Below, one piece after another: positions 11,801 to 22,856 of a DNA stretch of 64,000 nucleotides. Below the pieces are notes generated by a model. It saw nothing but the letters and a program-made list of their open reading frames with translations, had not been told where the DNA came from and searched no databases. Within the stretch, counting starts at the first letter, position 1; each line of letters starts with the position of its first letter. Source of the stretch: Kryptolebias marmoratus (taxonomy: Eukaryota > Chordata > Actinopteri > Cyprinodontiformes > Rivulidae); the NCBI RefSeq assembly GCF_001649575.2, contig NC_051439.1, positions 12,600,754-12,664,753 of the forward strand, read 5' to 3'. A program made the position numbers and the translations under genes.

Positions 11801-14800
11801 ATCTCCATCATGGGCTCCCCTTTGTCGACGGGCAGAAACAGAAGGCTGTACTTCAGCGTCGGGATCTGGTATTCCACCGTCTGCGGGCCGAGGAAGTCCT
11901 TGTCGACGAGGAAGTGCAGGATCTGGAACACGGCCCGGGTCTGCTTGCAGCGGGGGGGCACGGCGGAGCAGCCGCCGCGGTTCGGCCGCTCCACGCAGGC
12001 CTCCACCAGATCCCCCCGGTGATAGTGCAGGGCGCATTTCCGGAGGAGGTTTAGGGACTCCAAGACCTGGCGAGAAGGGAAAGATAACAGAAATTAGACC
12101 CGCATTGGAGTTTCCCCTGAGCAGAGATGGCTTTTTAAAATTTTAATGGGCAAAAGATTAAATTAAGTGCAATCTCTGCACAGGTTTGCTATTTTAAAGA
12201 GCAGGAATAGTCTAGCAGACAATACCAACTTATTATCAGGACCTACGTGGACTTTTTCACCAGATTTATGAAATACCATCTCCCTCTGGGTCTTTCTAAA
12301 CCTAACCAAGTATTTAAAGTAACTTCATGAAACCTAATCGATGAACTCAGTTTAACTCCCTGAAAAGGAAAACTGCTGGCTGTGGTAATTATTCTGCCTC
12401 AGCTGTTTTAGTTTCTAACTTTTTAAATAAGGCGTCATTTAGGGATGAGCACCGGGGTTCAACAGATCTGACAATGTGACAAAAAACAAGGTGGCCTTAA
12501 TAAGACATGTTACTTATTGGTGTTTTTATATTGGAAACCGAATCTAAAATCTCTTGCTGAAGTTTAAGCAACAAACTTGATTGATTAAGACACAAAATCT
12601 TGGTTTAGGTTGATTTAAAATAATAATAAATAAAGACTGTTTAGCTTTTTAACATGAACAGATTTTCGGGTGCTGACAGCACCCTAAAGCCGGGGTCTTT
12701 AACCTTTATTCAAGAGTCTGAGCTTTTTTTTTTTTAATCAGGCACTGCAGTGGCCAGCCTTTGATTCGACCTCCTTCTGGTGATTTTTTGAATTTCTCTC
12801 ATTATAAATAGGTCACAGTTGGCGCGCTGCTTCGGCTGATGTTTCAGTCGTGTGACTCCACCTGCGATGCGAAGCTGGACGACATTAGCGACTGAAGAAA
12901 AGCACCAAAAGCAAAAACGTTAAAAAAATAACAAACAAGGCTTGACTTTTACTCGAGGCGCTCCGAGCCCTGAGCGGAGCGCTGTGGTGCAGCTGAACTA
13001 CAGACACAAGCGTGTCGCCGACATGGACGCGGAAAATCATGAACAAATATGTCCGAATGGATTGACTTCGCTGTCCAGATATGACCCAGGAGCCACCAGT
13101 TGATGATCATTATAAAAAATGGACAACAGAGTAGTCTGACTGCTGCGATTTTTAAAACATCTTCAGTCTAATTTAATTAAACTGTGGCGGATTTTCAAAA
13201 TAAGAAGACTCAGTGCCTGCTGGGAGGTGAGGCTGAGGCAGCAGGAGGCGTTGGAGAGGAGCGCCAAGTAATTCCCCAGAGACCAGCTCGGACAGCAGCC
13301 GCTCCTCCACGTTCCCTCGCCCTCCGGGCTCGCGGGCTGCTGGCACAGGTCCTGGAACCGGGCCTGCGAGCGAATCTGATTCACAGCGGGGAGAAGAAGT
13401 TGTTTTTTTTTTCTTTTGAACCGGTGCCCAGCTTTAAAACCAATTTAATAAAGTAATCGATTCATTTCACATCGGATAATGCACAGAGTGTGTCCTAGAA
13501 GACGGGGTTAAAGACACTGCATCAAAACAGGAAAGACGAGAGAGAAAAAGGGGATCAGAGCCAACCCTGGACTGCTCCATCTCACACATGGCGTGGATTG
13601 CCTTCAGGCTCCAGAGGCTGGCCGAGTTTTCGGATCTGAACACCAGCTGGGCAAAGCGCTCGCCTGCGAAGAGACGGATTCGGCGTCCAAGAACAGGACG
13701 ACCGGCGATAAGACACTTGAAGTGGTTAAAAACAAAAGTGAGCTTTGAAGATAATTAAGTTTCTGCAATAAAATGTCAACTTCAGGCTGGAGTTGCTATT
13801 CAAAAGACACTTTTACCTCCCAAACCTGATTTATTCTAGATTCCAGCTGAGTCAACGGAGGGTTGAGGATCCACTCACCTGGAGCGGCACACAGGTAAGA
13901 GTCCGGAGACAAATCTGCAGCCAGCATCCTCTTCGTCCGACCTCCGGAGGGGACCTGACTGCCGTTACCACCCCGGCTGGCGAACACGTCGCCTGCAGGT
14001 CTGCTGAGGGGGAGAGGACGTCAGATACAGACCGTCCAATGTCCCTCTGGGTCTAGAGGAGCTTCTTTCACTTTGGATGTAAAACTATTTCAGCGGGTCA
14101 GAGAAGAGCAAACAGTGATGGTCGGAGGTCGGAGGTGCCCTTAAAAACTCACAGATGTCAGTGGAACAAAATAATAATAATATTAATAATAAATACCTAA
14201 CATTCCCTGCAGGAATGAATATCACCCGCCGCTTTTCTGCCAAGGTTTTAGACTATCTTGTGACGAGAAATCACAAAGGCGTAGCCGTAAAGTTATTCAC
14301 AACCTCGTGCAGCACCACAAGAGGTCACGCCTGGAGCACGTGTTGAGGATGACTCTCAGCTACTACCACGTTACATTTCGGCTCAGTATCTGTAAAACTT
14401 GCCGAGCTACAGGCATCTGTGTGTTGGCCAATATCGATTAGCTGCGGCGGCCGTCTTGAACCCAACAGACTCCGTAAGTCAATCGGTTGAAGACCTATGT
14501 CCAGCGACAACTCTCTGTACGTTTCGCTAAAATCTGACCAGTGGTTTGTGGGATATTTTGTTAACAGACAGACGGAACTGACTCTGAAAGTTAATGCTGA
14601 GGGTTTAGGCAAAGATCTTGCACAAAAAGTAGCAAATGGAGTATGTGTTGTGCGTGACTCTCAGCTTCAACTAGACCAATTTTTAGCAAAATATCTGTAA
14701 AACTGACTGAATTAGAGCCATTTATGTGTCTTCTAAGGAGAGTTGTGTGTGGCAGCCATTTTGAACTGCTCTATTAGCATCACTGCGTCTCATACATGGG

Positions 14801-16254
14801 TTAAGCCAGTGGTGGCTTTCAAGCGGGGCAAATTTATCCTCTTTGAACCAAAAACATGGACCGCTCGTCTCTGCAATCGCCACTGCAGGTTTCGGTGACC
14901 TTTCGCTGACCTTTTGCCGAGCCGCCGTGGTAAAAGAGACAGCGTCCTCCCCGGGCCGGTGTTCTCCCGCAGCTCGGTCAAACTGGACCGCCGGACTCCG
15001 AGGTACGTCCCCCGCGGCTCGAAGCCCTGAGGATTCCAACCAAACGCAACATGAGGCCCTGACTCACCGAATCAGTCAGCATCAAAGGAAACCCACACCC
15101 AGAACGGTTCATGTTTTCACTTCATTAAATCAGAACGCTTTGTATCAACATAATCGTATTTTTTTCTTATGCTAATGCCCCTCTGCGAGGAGCGAAGGTT
15201 CATTTATGACGGCGAGAGGTCGGCGACTCACCAGCAGCGGGTCAGAGAAGTCCGGCAGAGGACCGACGAACAGCCCAGCCAAGGAGAAGCCCAGCAACAC
15301 CGCGGCGCAGCCCAGGAGGACGGCTACGGGACACTCCACGATCAGCTGGGCGTAGCTGGGACCCACAGGCAGGCGGGAGGAAGCGGTCAGAGACACCGAT
15401 TAGGTTCGACTGGAGCTATTACGGCAAAAGGAAAGCTAAAAAGTGGGCGTCGGTTCTTACTTTTTAACAAGGCAGTAAAAGCCGCCGTACCTGTGGACAG
15501 CAGGGAGACATGAGGACTTTACTTGGCTAACAGCATTCCGCTTGTCGGGCTGAATCACTTTAAACGAGAGGATCTCGAATGAAGACGCATCACAAAACGC
15601 CCGGACCGCCGAGCACGTGCTGTGGATGACTCTCAGCGACTACCACGCTGCGTTTCAGCTCCATAGCTGCAAAACCGGCGGAGTCGTAGCCGTTTATGCG
15701 TTCGCTAATGTCGTAGCCATTTTCAAATTGGGTGAATTGAAGTGAATCGGTTGTCGATGTGATATTTTGCTAACAGGACAGAGCGCGTGCTTCCCTTTGC
15801 TTGTTTTGTCGAAGCTGAGGGCCCGGCGGGAAACACACCTGACTGTCACCACGTGCCTCTGCTTCGCCTTCCGCGCCTCGCCGTCGCCCGGCCCGTGCAG
15901 CCCGCGACATCGCACCGTCTGCCGGGCCTTCCCCGACGAGGGCCCGCCCGGGGGACAGCCGTGGCACCGGCGCGGCCCAAGATGGCCGCAGCGCGGGCAT
16001 TTCCTTAGCGGCGGGGAGTCGCGGCCTCCGGCCTGAATGCGCTGGGGGACCTCGGGGAGAAAGAGAGGAGCGTGACGAATAAAAAATAAAATAAAAGTGT
16101 CGGATCTGCGCCGAGCTCGGAGCGTACCTGGTGATACAGCTGGAAGGAGCAGGAGGGCCTGCCGAGGCTGCTGCAGCTGTCGCAGAGCTCCCCTTCGGAC
16201 TGGAGCGTCGGCAACTGCGCCTCGGGGGGGCACAGAGACACCACCGGGATCTCG
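8803..16254 (-). CDS. disp2: Dispatched homolog 2, RND/sterol-sensing-domain membrane protein (5' end not found)
   Basis: Dispatched proteins are 12-pass RND-family membrane proteins; DISP1 releases cholesterol-modified Hedgehog, while the role of DISP2 is less clear. Exons in transcript order: 16254-16128, 16050-15839, 15490-15461, 15355-15232, 15026-14911, 14003-13879, 13663-13566, 13375-13217 and 12066-8803. All phases agree and give at least 1,417 codons, against about 1,400 residues for human DISP2. Visible features are [15 protein letters not shown] in the N-terminal part, TM1 ([19 protein letters not shown]), [23 protein letters not shown], then one 1,087-residue exon with the remaining TMs, [52 protein letters not shown] and a tail with LNGRRDTL and KPDLPDVW. 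The donor after 13217 is GC. The first exon, which must end in phase 2, was not located; the gap at 17226-17260 could hide it. Confusion with disp1 is unlikely given the C-terminal tail and the rpusd2 neighbour. Confidence 0.93.
12067..13216 (-). other. Intron of disp2 before the large last exon
   Basis: The intron is about 1.15 kb and AT-rich, with no coding signal. Its 5' end is a GC dinucleotide (CAG|GCACTG) and its 3' end on the minus strand is CTTCTCGCCAG. Confidence 0.6.
14330..14580. repeat. Dispersed repeat family R2, copy A (disp2 intron)
   Basis: The copy begins near GATGACTCTCAGCTACTACC, passes through ATCTGTAAAAC and a CGGCCGTCTTGAAC segment, and ends with GATATTTTGTTAACAGACAG. 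The same order of blocks is seen at 14640-14775, 15610-15785 and 49755-49995, and inverted at 46488-46650. It is probably a non-autonomous element; the family is not named here. Confidence 0.65.
14640..14775. repeat. Dispersed repeat family R2, copy B (partial)
   Basis: It carries the GTGACTCTCAGC block, ATCTGTAAAACTGACTGA and GGCAGCCATTTTGAAC in the order seen in copy A, which lies about 65 bp upstream. The right end (ACAGACAG) is missing. Confidence 0.55.
15461..15490 (-). other. disp2: 30-nt micro-exon of disp2
   Basis: On the minus strand a strong acceptor (CTGCTGTCCACAG) precedes 30 nt, followed by the strong donor GTAAGAACC. It joins a phase-2 donor at 15839 to a phase-2 acceptor at 15355 and encodes [15 protein letters not shown] just before TM1. 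From memory, human DISP2 has a segment of the same length (R, nine residues, S) between HVVSV and YSQLI. Skipping it also keeps frame, so it may be alternatively spliced. Confidence 0.75.
15610..15785. repeat. Dispersed repeat family R2, copy C (disp2 intron)
   Basis: It shows GGATGACTCTCAGCGACTAC, TTTCAGCTCCATA, GTAGCCATTTTCAAATTG and GATATTTTGCTAACAGGACAG, matching copy A from end to end. It lies between the disp2 micro-exon and the next upstream exon. Confidence 0.65.
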
Positions 16255-18900
16255 CTGAGGAGAGAGGAAAACAAAACAAAAAAAATGACAATGACAGGAG
16301 GGAGGGCTGGCGACAAACATCTCCGGTTTCCTCTCCGAGCCTCGGCTGCAGATCAGAGTCAGGGGAGCAGAAGTAATGAGGAAAGACATGGATTTCTGTG
16401 CAACACACACACACACACACACACACACCGAGGCTCCTGGATGTAAAAAGGCCCCAATTAAAAAAGAAAGGAAACGAGGGGGGAAGATTTACTGTTTTCA
16501 CACCCCGGCTGTGTGTCGATCAGTTACACAGGCAGCTGCTGTCCGGGGCAGATAACAAGACGCACTGAATCCTGGGTAATTGCTGTCAGGCGAACCCTGG
16601 ACATGCTCCTGTCCTTGGACTAAACTAGGATTTGTTTCGTAAACCCGGGAAACGAGATTTTAGCCCTCAGGATGGCAAGGTTCACGTCTGTCTTGTTCCA
16701 TCAGATCAAAATATCCCAGCAACTAAAATGTGGCTTTCAAAACAAATAAATAGATAAATTGGTAATCCTGGTGAGCTTTCACGTGCATCGGTATAAAAAC
16801 TGTAAAACAACATGTAATCTGACACAAACATTAACCCGAAGAGCAAATCTGATGAAGAAAATCTGAGAAAAGAACCATTTTTTTGGAGGAATTCAAGAGA
16901 TCTGAATGTAATTCTAGGGGAGGAAAATATTTGCAGATGAAGTGGAATATTTAGAAGAGAGCAAAAGTTACAAAAAAATGCAAAATAAGCAAGCCGAACA
17001 TTTTGATAAATGAGCAGCTAAAAACAGCAATAGTCCACATGCAGAAACGAGCCTCTTTATTTATTCCTCGTGTTGTAAAAAAATATATAAATATTTTAAA
17101 AAATGCTGACCTCTGCAGGGATTTTGCTTACTTCTCATACTTTGCTCAGCAGCCTTCTTTTATTTTTGTTATGTTTTTTTTAACTTTGGGGGCACAAATC
17201 GGCTCGCTTCGGGCTCGATCGGCTTNNNNNNNNNNNNNNNNNNNNNNNNNNNNNNNNNNNCCCCGCCACATGTTTGCGTTTCCACCGTTGGCTGGATGCT
17301 CTTCCTGTCCTGTCACCGTGGCAACGGAGGCAAGTCAACACAGCCTAATTGACCTCACACAGTCACCCCGGCTGTGTTTGCATCAGATTAGAGGACGCTG
17401 AGACTTAGCAGCCGACCGAAACTCTAAACAAATCAAAATGGAAACCATTAACACCGACCCCGTCAGACGATTCACTGACTGTAGGTCCCCAGGCCTGCTT
17501 CTCTGAAGCTTTACACGTCTCACTCTGAGGATTTCTTCAGCTCCAGGATCCTATTTATCTCATCATCCAAGAGCATCCACTAAAAGGTTAAAGGTGAATC
17601 CTTCAAATCGTCCTTCGGTTTTTAACCATTTCAGATGTCCTCAATTTAGGTTTCTGCTCCGTTTAGATCCTATTAAGAAGTGTGGATCATAAATGATGTG
17701 GTTATGTGACAGAAAAGTCAGCCACAATGAAATCAAATCAACCCTACAGCTACGTGTTGTTTCTGTTATTTACGCTCCTAACTCGGATGTAAAGGACAGT
17801 GATGTTTCTGCTCCGATCGTGGCTGTTCTCAGTCACTCAAAGGACTCCCAAAAAGGTGACATCAGTGCGTCCCGGACTCCCTGGGTGTCCTTTGAATGTC
17901 TATTCAATCGACAAAAATGAAGAACAGCGTTAGGAGCTGCTGGATTGGCGCTGGAGAGGAGAAAAATGTGAAATAATCCCTTTTTTCACGTCTGAAATGT
18001 CTTCTTTTTTTTTCTCCCACTTCTTCAGTCTGGAGCAGAAGGTGATGGGATGGGGGGGGGGGACATCTGTAACCCTGACAACCAGCTGAACCAAAGCAGA
18101 GCAGACCTCAGACAGGTGGACAGCTTGTGGGCTGTCCTCATCTGTCCTCAGTGCTGCACCAAACATGTCAGCTAATCAGAAAAAAAAACTCCTGATTTAG
18201 TCCTAATACTGAGGTGAATAAATTCAAATATGTCAGTCAGACATAATGACTGATGCAGGGTTAGGGTTAAACATTAATTTTGTTTATTTTTATGATTTTT
18301 TTCCCTATCAGGTCACTCTGTCAGGTTATTAGAAATGTAGAGTCCAGGAACAACAACCCACCTTTGACAAGCCTGCTGGATTTCCCTCTCATCAACAGGA
18401 GTCTCGTCCATCACTGCCGTGTCTCCTCTCACCGAGCCACAGTCCACCCGTCCACCCGTCCACCTGTCCACCTGTCCACCCGGAGGACTTCCTGTCAGTC
18501 TGATTGACTCATTCCGTGTCGCCTCAGTCGAGCAGCTAATGTCCCCTCTGCGCAGAGGCAGTCCATGAGGATCCGAGGCTTGTTTCTGCTGCTACTACAG
18601 AGCAGCAGCAGCGGCAGCGGCAGGAGCGGAGGGGCTGCTGCATTAATCTGCCCCGAGCTGCGCTCTGATTGGCTGAGAGCCGCCGTGATGCTGCGGACGC
18701 TGCTGACGCTGCGAGCTGCGACCGGCGGCGGGGGATGGAGCTGCAGCTGATGTTCGGCTGTCCTCGGGACGGGGCTGAGGACAGAGCTGCAGCTGATATT
18801 GGGCTGATGTTCAGCTGTTCAGGATTAAAAAATAGTTTGATCCGGATCATAATCAGGATCAGCACCAACATTTCCTCCAAATCTGTTCCTCAGTTCTTAC
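16255..18900. other. Probable 5' part of disp2; gap and repeats
   Basis: No disp2 first exon could be identified. The stretch holds a (CA)n microsatellite at 16403-16428, a dispersed AT-rich repeat at about 16730-17110, the 35-base gap at 17226-17260, an 8-bp minisatellite of GTCCACCC type at about 18447-18483, and a GC-richer segment at 18550-18800 with tandem AGCTGATRTTCGGCTG-like units. A consensus minus-strand donor (CAG|GTAAGAA) lies at 18900/18901; an ORF there would exit in phase 1, not the required phase 2, so it could only mark a non-coding exon. Confidence 0.4.
17226..17260. other. Assembly gap (35 N)
   Basis: Run of unknown bases. Confidence 1.
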
Positions 18901-18969
18901 CTGATCTTTGCTGACAGACAGACAAACCAACGGACACAACTGGAAACAAAAGGGTCACATGTAGGAGCA

Positions 18970-18996
18970 TGACCTGTGACCTGTGACCTTTGACCC
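18970..18996 (+). promoter_or_regulatory. Array of four nuclear-receptor half-sites with 1-bp spacing (DR1-like)
   Basis: TGACCT, TGACCT, TGACCT and TGACCC follow each other with single-base spacers, so every adjacent pair forms a DR1-type element. It lies between the divergent genes disp2 and pkdcc. The surrounding text (GACCC...GAA(C)CTTGAAATCAGT, repeated at about 19090-19130) looks like a dispersed fish repeat, so the array is probably repeat-derived. Function is inference. Confidence 0.35.
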
Positions 18997-21300
18997 CACG
19001 AACCTTGAAATCAGTAGGCATCATGTGCAGTCTGACATTCCTCCATTAAACTGCTGCAGTTAGAGCACTGAGTCACCGGTGATGTTGATCTATGACCCAG
19101 TGAACTTGAAATCAGTGGTGATCACCCTCGACCCATGAGGCTGCTGAGATTTGCTGAAGAGGCTGAAATTGACTTATTAAAACATAAGGAAGCAGAAAGC
19201 TAAAAGGAAGCAAACACAAGCTAACAACTAAAAGTAGCTAAAGGCTGGCTAAATGTAGCAAAAATGGAAGCTAAAAGCTAAAGAGCAATGGTTGAAAATA
19301 AAATAGCAAAAGAACAAAAAACAAACAACTCTGAAACAGATTTCAAAGAAAAATTTAAAAGATCCTAATTGATTTGCATTGAAAGATATTTATAAATAAA
19401 GTTAAATGTTCCTGAATGAGCTGAACTTTATTTAAAACATCCCCAAAGTACGCAGGAGTAATCAGATTACACAGAGAGTACAGGAAAATAAAAACATGTA
19501 AACAATAAAATAAACATTAAGGCTTTTCTCTTTAATTTGATAAACAAAAACCTTTTCTTTTATTGATGTGGCCAAGTTAACACACACACACCCAGATTAG
19601 ATATTAAAAAATCAGTTTTAATGATTACTTGAAAAAAAAAAAACCCATTCATGAAAAAAATACCTGTGATTAAGAAATATTTCCAACATGATGGGTTTTT
19701 CTGAAACCTGAGATCTACAAGAAATCATAAAAGTCAGAAGTTTTTCTAAATCTGTCTCCATAAATGGAACATCTGTCTCATTAAACACGACTCAGCCTGG
19801 TTTATTTAAAAGTTTTGTCGGGAATATTTTATTTCTTTTTAAAGGATTCCTGCTCTGTGGAGTCCTTCCTCCTTTGGACGGGTTTAAGAAAGAAGAGAAC
19901 ATAACAAACTGTGGGTTTACAGTAAATTAGACCTTCCTGGTAGGAATATGAATCGTGGCTCCGGGCTCAGATTAGTCACCTCTGAGGAAGAGGAGGAGGA
20001 GGAGGAGGAGGAGGGTTGAATGATGGTCTGGAGATTAAAAAATACAGACATAAAACTGGGCGTGAGAACGTTTTTTCAGAGGAGGAGCTTGAAGTCATGT
20101 TTTGTGCTCAGTGGGGGGGTTGACATCTCCAGAGCAGTGACTTCATGGCATTCTGCGCCAACAAGCCGTCCAATCTGGGTGATTCGGAGCAACAGATGAC
20201 GGTGACTCCATCCCAGCTCATCTGTGGAGCCCAGACCTCGACAGAGAGCCGCTCTGTTACTTTCACTAAACAGCTTGACATGACACACACACACACACAC
20301 ACACACAGAGACAGAGACAGGAATAAGAGGCTGGTTGTGAAGTGACAGCCATGGTAATTTCCTGTGGCAGCTTCTCGCCTCTGAACGGGGGACGAGAAAG
20401 GAAACGCTTCATTAGAGCTGCAGCAGCTCTGCTCCCAAAACATGTGGCAGAAAATAAAAAAAAAACCAGAGGCTTAGCTGGGAGTTTATATCATACTCTG
20501 AACACTTATCCCCTCAAAAAAAACTGAAGCATTTGAGCAAAAAACACAATGAAAAGACAGAAAAATACAGTTTTATTTTCAGCAGCGAAGCAAAAAATGT
20601 GTGAGGAAACGTGTCTGGAGGTGGTTTTGTTGTTGGGTTCATAAAATCTGTTTGTTTCTGTGTGGAAAACTTATGTTTTCCTCTGTTTTTGTGCTGTTTT
20701 CACCACTCAGGCGATACATGAGAAAACAGTCAATTCTTTCAGGATTATTGCGCAGCCCCTTTTAGTCCTAACTTTTACACTTTCTGAATAATTTACAAAT
20801 ATTTTCCCCCTCAGAAAAACATCCTGTTTCGTAAAAAAACACTGTACAAGCTCCTTATAGCTCCCATCTTGCTAATTTCCACATTTAGCTGCTGTTTTGA
20901 CCTTTTTAGCCCTTTTCTGCTTCTAGCTTTTAGCTGTGCTTTTGCTGTTTCGGCCTCCAGCTGCGTCTTGTCACTTCTGTGCTGCTTGTTTCCTTAACTG
21001 TTTGTTGCTTTAATAGCTGCTGTGTTTTGTAAGTTTCTTAGTTTTGCTGTTAAACCTATTTAAAGAAAAAAAAAGCAACTTAATTCCTCTCAGCAAAAAA
21101 GGCGCTTTGCTGCCACCCAGTGGACAAACTATAGAAGTGCCATTACCCTATAATTTATTATAGGGTTATAGGTTCTTTTGTTTTTATGTTTTTGTCCCTT
21201 TCAAACACAATAAGATTGAAATATTTAAGGGCAGCTTTTTATTTAGATCGGGCAAAGCAAATTGCGCTTCAAGGTCGAATAAAGTGTCTAAAAATCTAAA
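18997..21300. other. Divergent intergenic region between disp2 (-) and pkdcc (+)
   Basis: No gene was seen. It contains AGCTAAAAG-type dispersed repeats (19180-19450 and, inverted, 20860-21060), a (GAG)n tract at about 19982-20014, an (AC)n microsatellite at 20283-20308 and AT-rich filler. Confidence 0.5.
19180..19450. repeat. AGCTAAAAG-rich dispersed repeat, copy 1
   Basis: Blocks such as AGCTAAAAGGAAGC, TAAAAGTAGCTAAAGG and AAATGTAGCAAAAATGGAAGC are followed by CCTGAATGAGCTGAAC. The same blocks in the same order recur at 23440-23700, and in inverted form near 20860-20960. The family is not named. Confidence 0.5.
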
Positions 21301-21693
21301 TAATCTGTTTGGGTTTTTTTTTTATTAGTTTTGTTGGAGTAAAAGTATACCCCCTCCCCAACAAAATACATCAAACACCCAAACTTTATGGCTGTTCTTG
21401 TAAATTCAGCTGCGCGCAACACGAGCGACAACATGAGGTCGAGCTCTCCTGCAGCTCGGATCCGGCGGGTGTAAAGTTACAGGCGGCCAGGCCAGGACAC
21501 ACCTCCACGGGCGGGCGGAGGCAGGCAGTTTATTTGGGATACAATCTACTAAACAAGTTGATGATTGTCTGTTATTTCAGAGAGCTGTTTACTTTTTATC
21601 TCCTTNTTCCACTCGGAGCTCGGCTGGTCTGTCGGCAGCAGCGTGGCCCCCGCAGAGGAAGAGCAGGAGGAGGAGGAGGAGGAGAGCCGCGGG
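21301..21693 (+). promoter_or_regulatory. pkdcc: 5' flank / probable 5' UTR of pkdcc
   Basis: The sequence shifts from AT-rich to GC/CpG-rich at about 21400. The last 50 bases before the ATG are a GAG/GGA tract ending GAGCCGCGGG. The transcription start cannot be placed. One unknown base lies at 21606. Confidence 0.4.
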
Positions 21694-22817
21694 ATGGGCA
21701 CGTCTTTACGCGCGGCCGCGCTCCTGGCCGTGGTGGTTCTGTCCGTGCTGGTGTCGCTCCTGGTCACCAGCGTGCGCCAGCTCGGGACCAGAGAGTCCCC
21801 CAGCGCGTCTGCGGCTCCTGGTGGTGTGGAGGAAGAGGAGGAGGCGCTGCGCCGGGCGCTGATCCGCCAGCTCCACCAGAGGCGGAAAGAAATGACCCCG
21901 CTGCTGTCACCCGCCGATCCGAACCCGGACGCGGCTCTGGGCCTGTGGGACGAGGTCCCGATCGGCCCCCGCGACCAGATGGGCTGTGACTCCCTGGTGG
22001 ACATGCGCGCGGCCGAGGTCCTCGGGTCCGGCTACACCAAGCTGGTGGTCAGGGCGAACCTGGCGCGGGGTCAGGCCCCCGTGGCGCTGAAGCTGGTCAA
22101 CGAGCAGGGCATCGACATGAGCAAGTGTGTGGAGGACTTTAAGGACCCGGGGGGCTGCCGGGAGTTGGTGTCCTACAAGCTGAGGAGGGAGATGATCCTG
22201 CTGGACAGGCTGCGCCATCCAAACGTCATCGAGGTGATGAAACGTGTCCAACTCCACGTCTTCTTTGCCGTTTGTTGCATTTATTTAGCTGAGCTGAGCT
22301 CTGAAGGCTGGCAGACTTGGGGAGACTTTCCATGATCCATGTCACATTTTCCTTTGTCTCGCGCCGCAGTGTGCTGCCTCTGCAGGGCCTTCTCGTCTAA
22401 TTCAATTAAATCCAATGACCCCGCTGTGACCTTTGGGTCCAGTTTGGCAGCAGCAACACAGCCAGCCTCTGTTCTCTGCTCTCCGTCCCCCCCGCCTTGG
22501 CTTCCATCTGAAACTCTCAGCTCAGACTCATTGCATTCCCAATTTAGAGCCAAACCAATAAAAAAAACAAAAACAAAAAAAACACCCAGCAGTTGTGTGA
22601 CAACTTGTTTCCCTCTGCATTCGAAAAACAAGCTCGGTCCTCCTCTAATTCTCTCTGACGGTTGCCTTCCCTTCTCTTGCAGCTCAAGGGTCACTGTGCA
22701 GGAGTCCAGGGAGGAGGAGGAGGAGTGGAGCGAGGAAGGGTCGCTGTCATTCTGGAGCAGGGGGCTCCTCTCCAGATGATCCAGCTGCTGCAGAGCCCCT
22801 GGGAGGACAGATTCAGG

Positions 22818-22856
<39 letters not shown>

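Noticed and set aside
18536..18880. 114-codon minus-strand ORF upstream of disp2
   Set aside because: Ser/Ala/Arg-rich low complexity over tandem CAGC-type repeats; no family resemblance.
18901..18966. Possible disp2 first exon ending at a CAG|GTAAGAA donor (minus strand)
   Set aside because: Its ORF would exit in phase 1, but the next known disp2 exon needs phase 2, and the peptide does not resemble DISP2.
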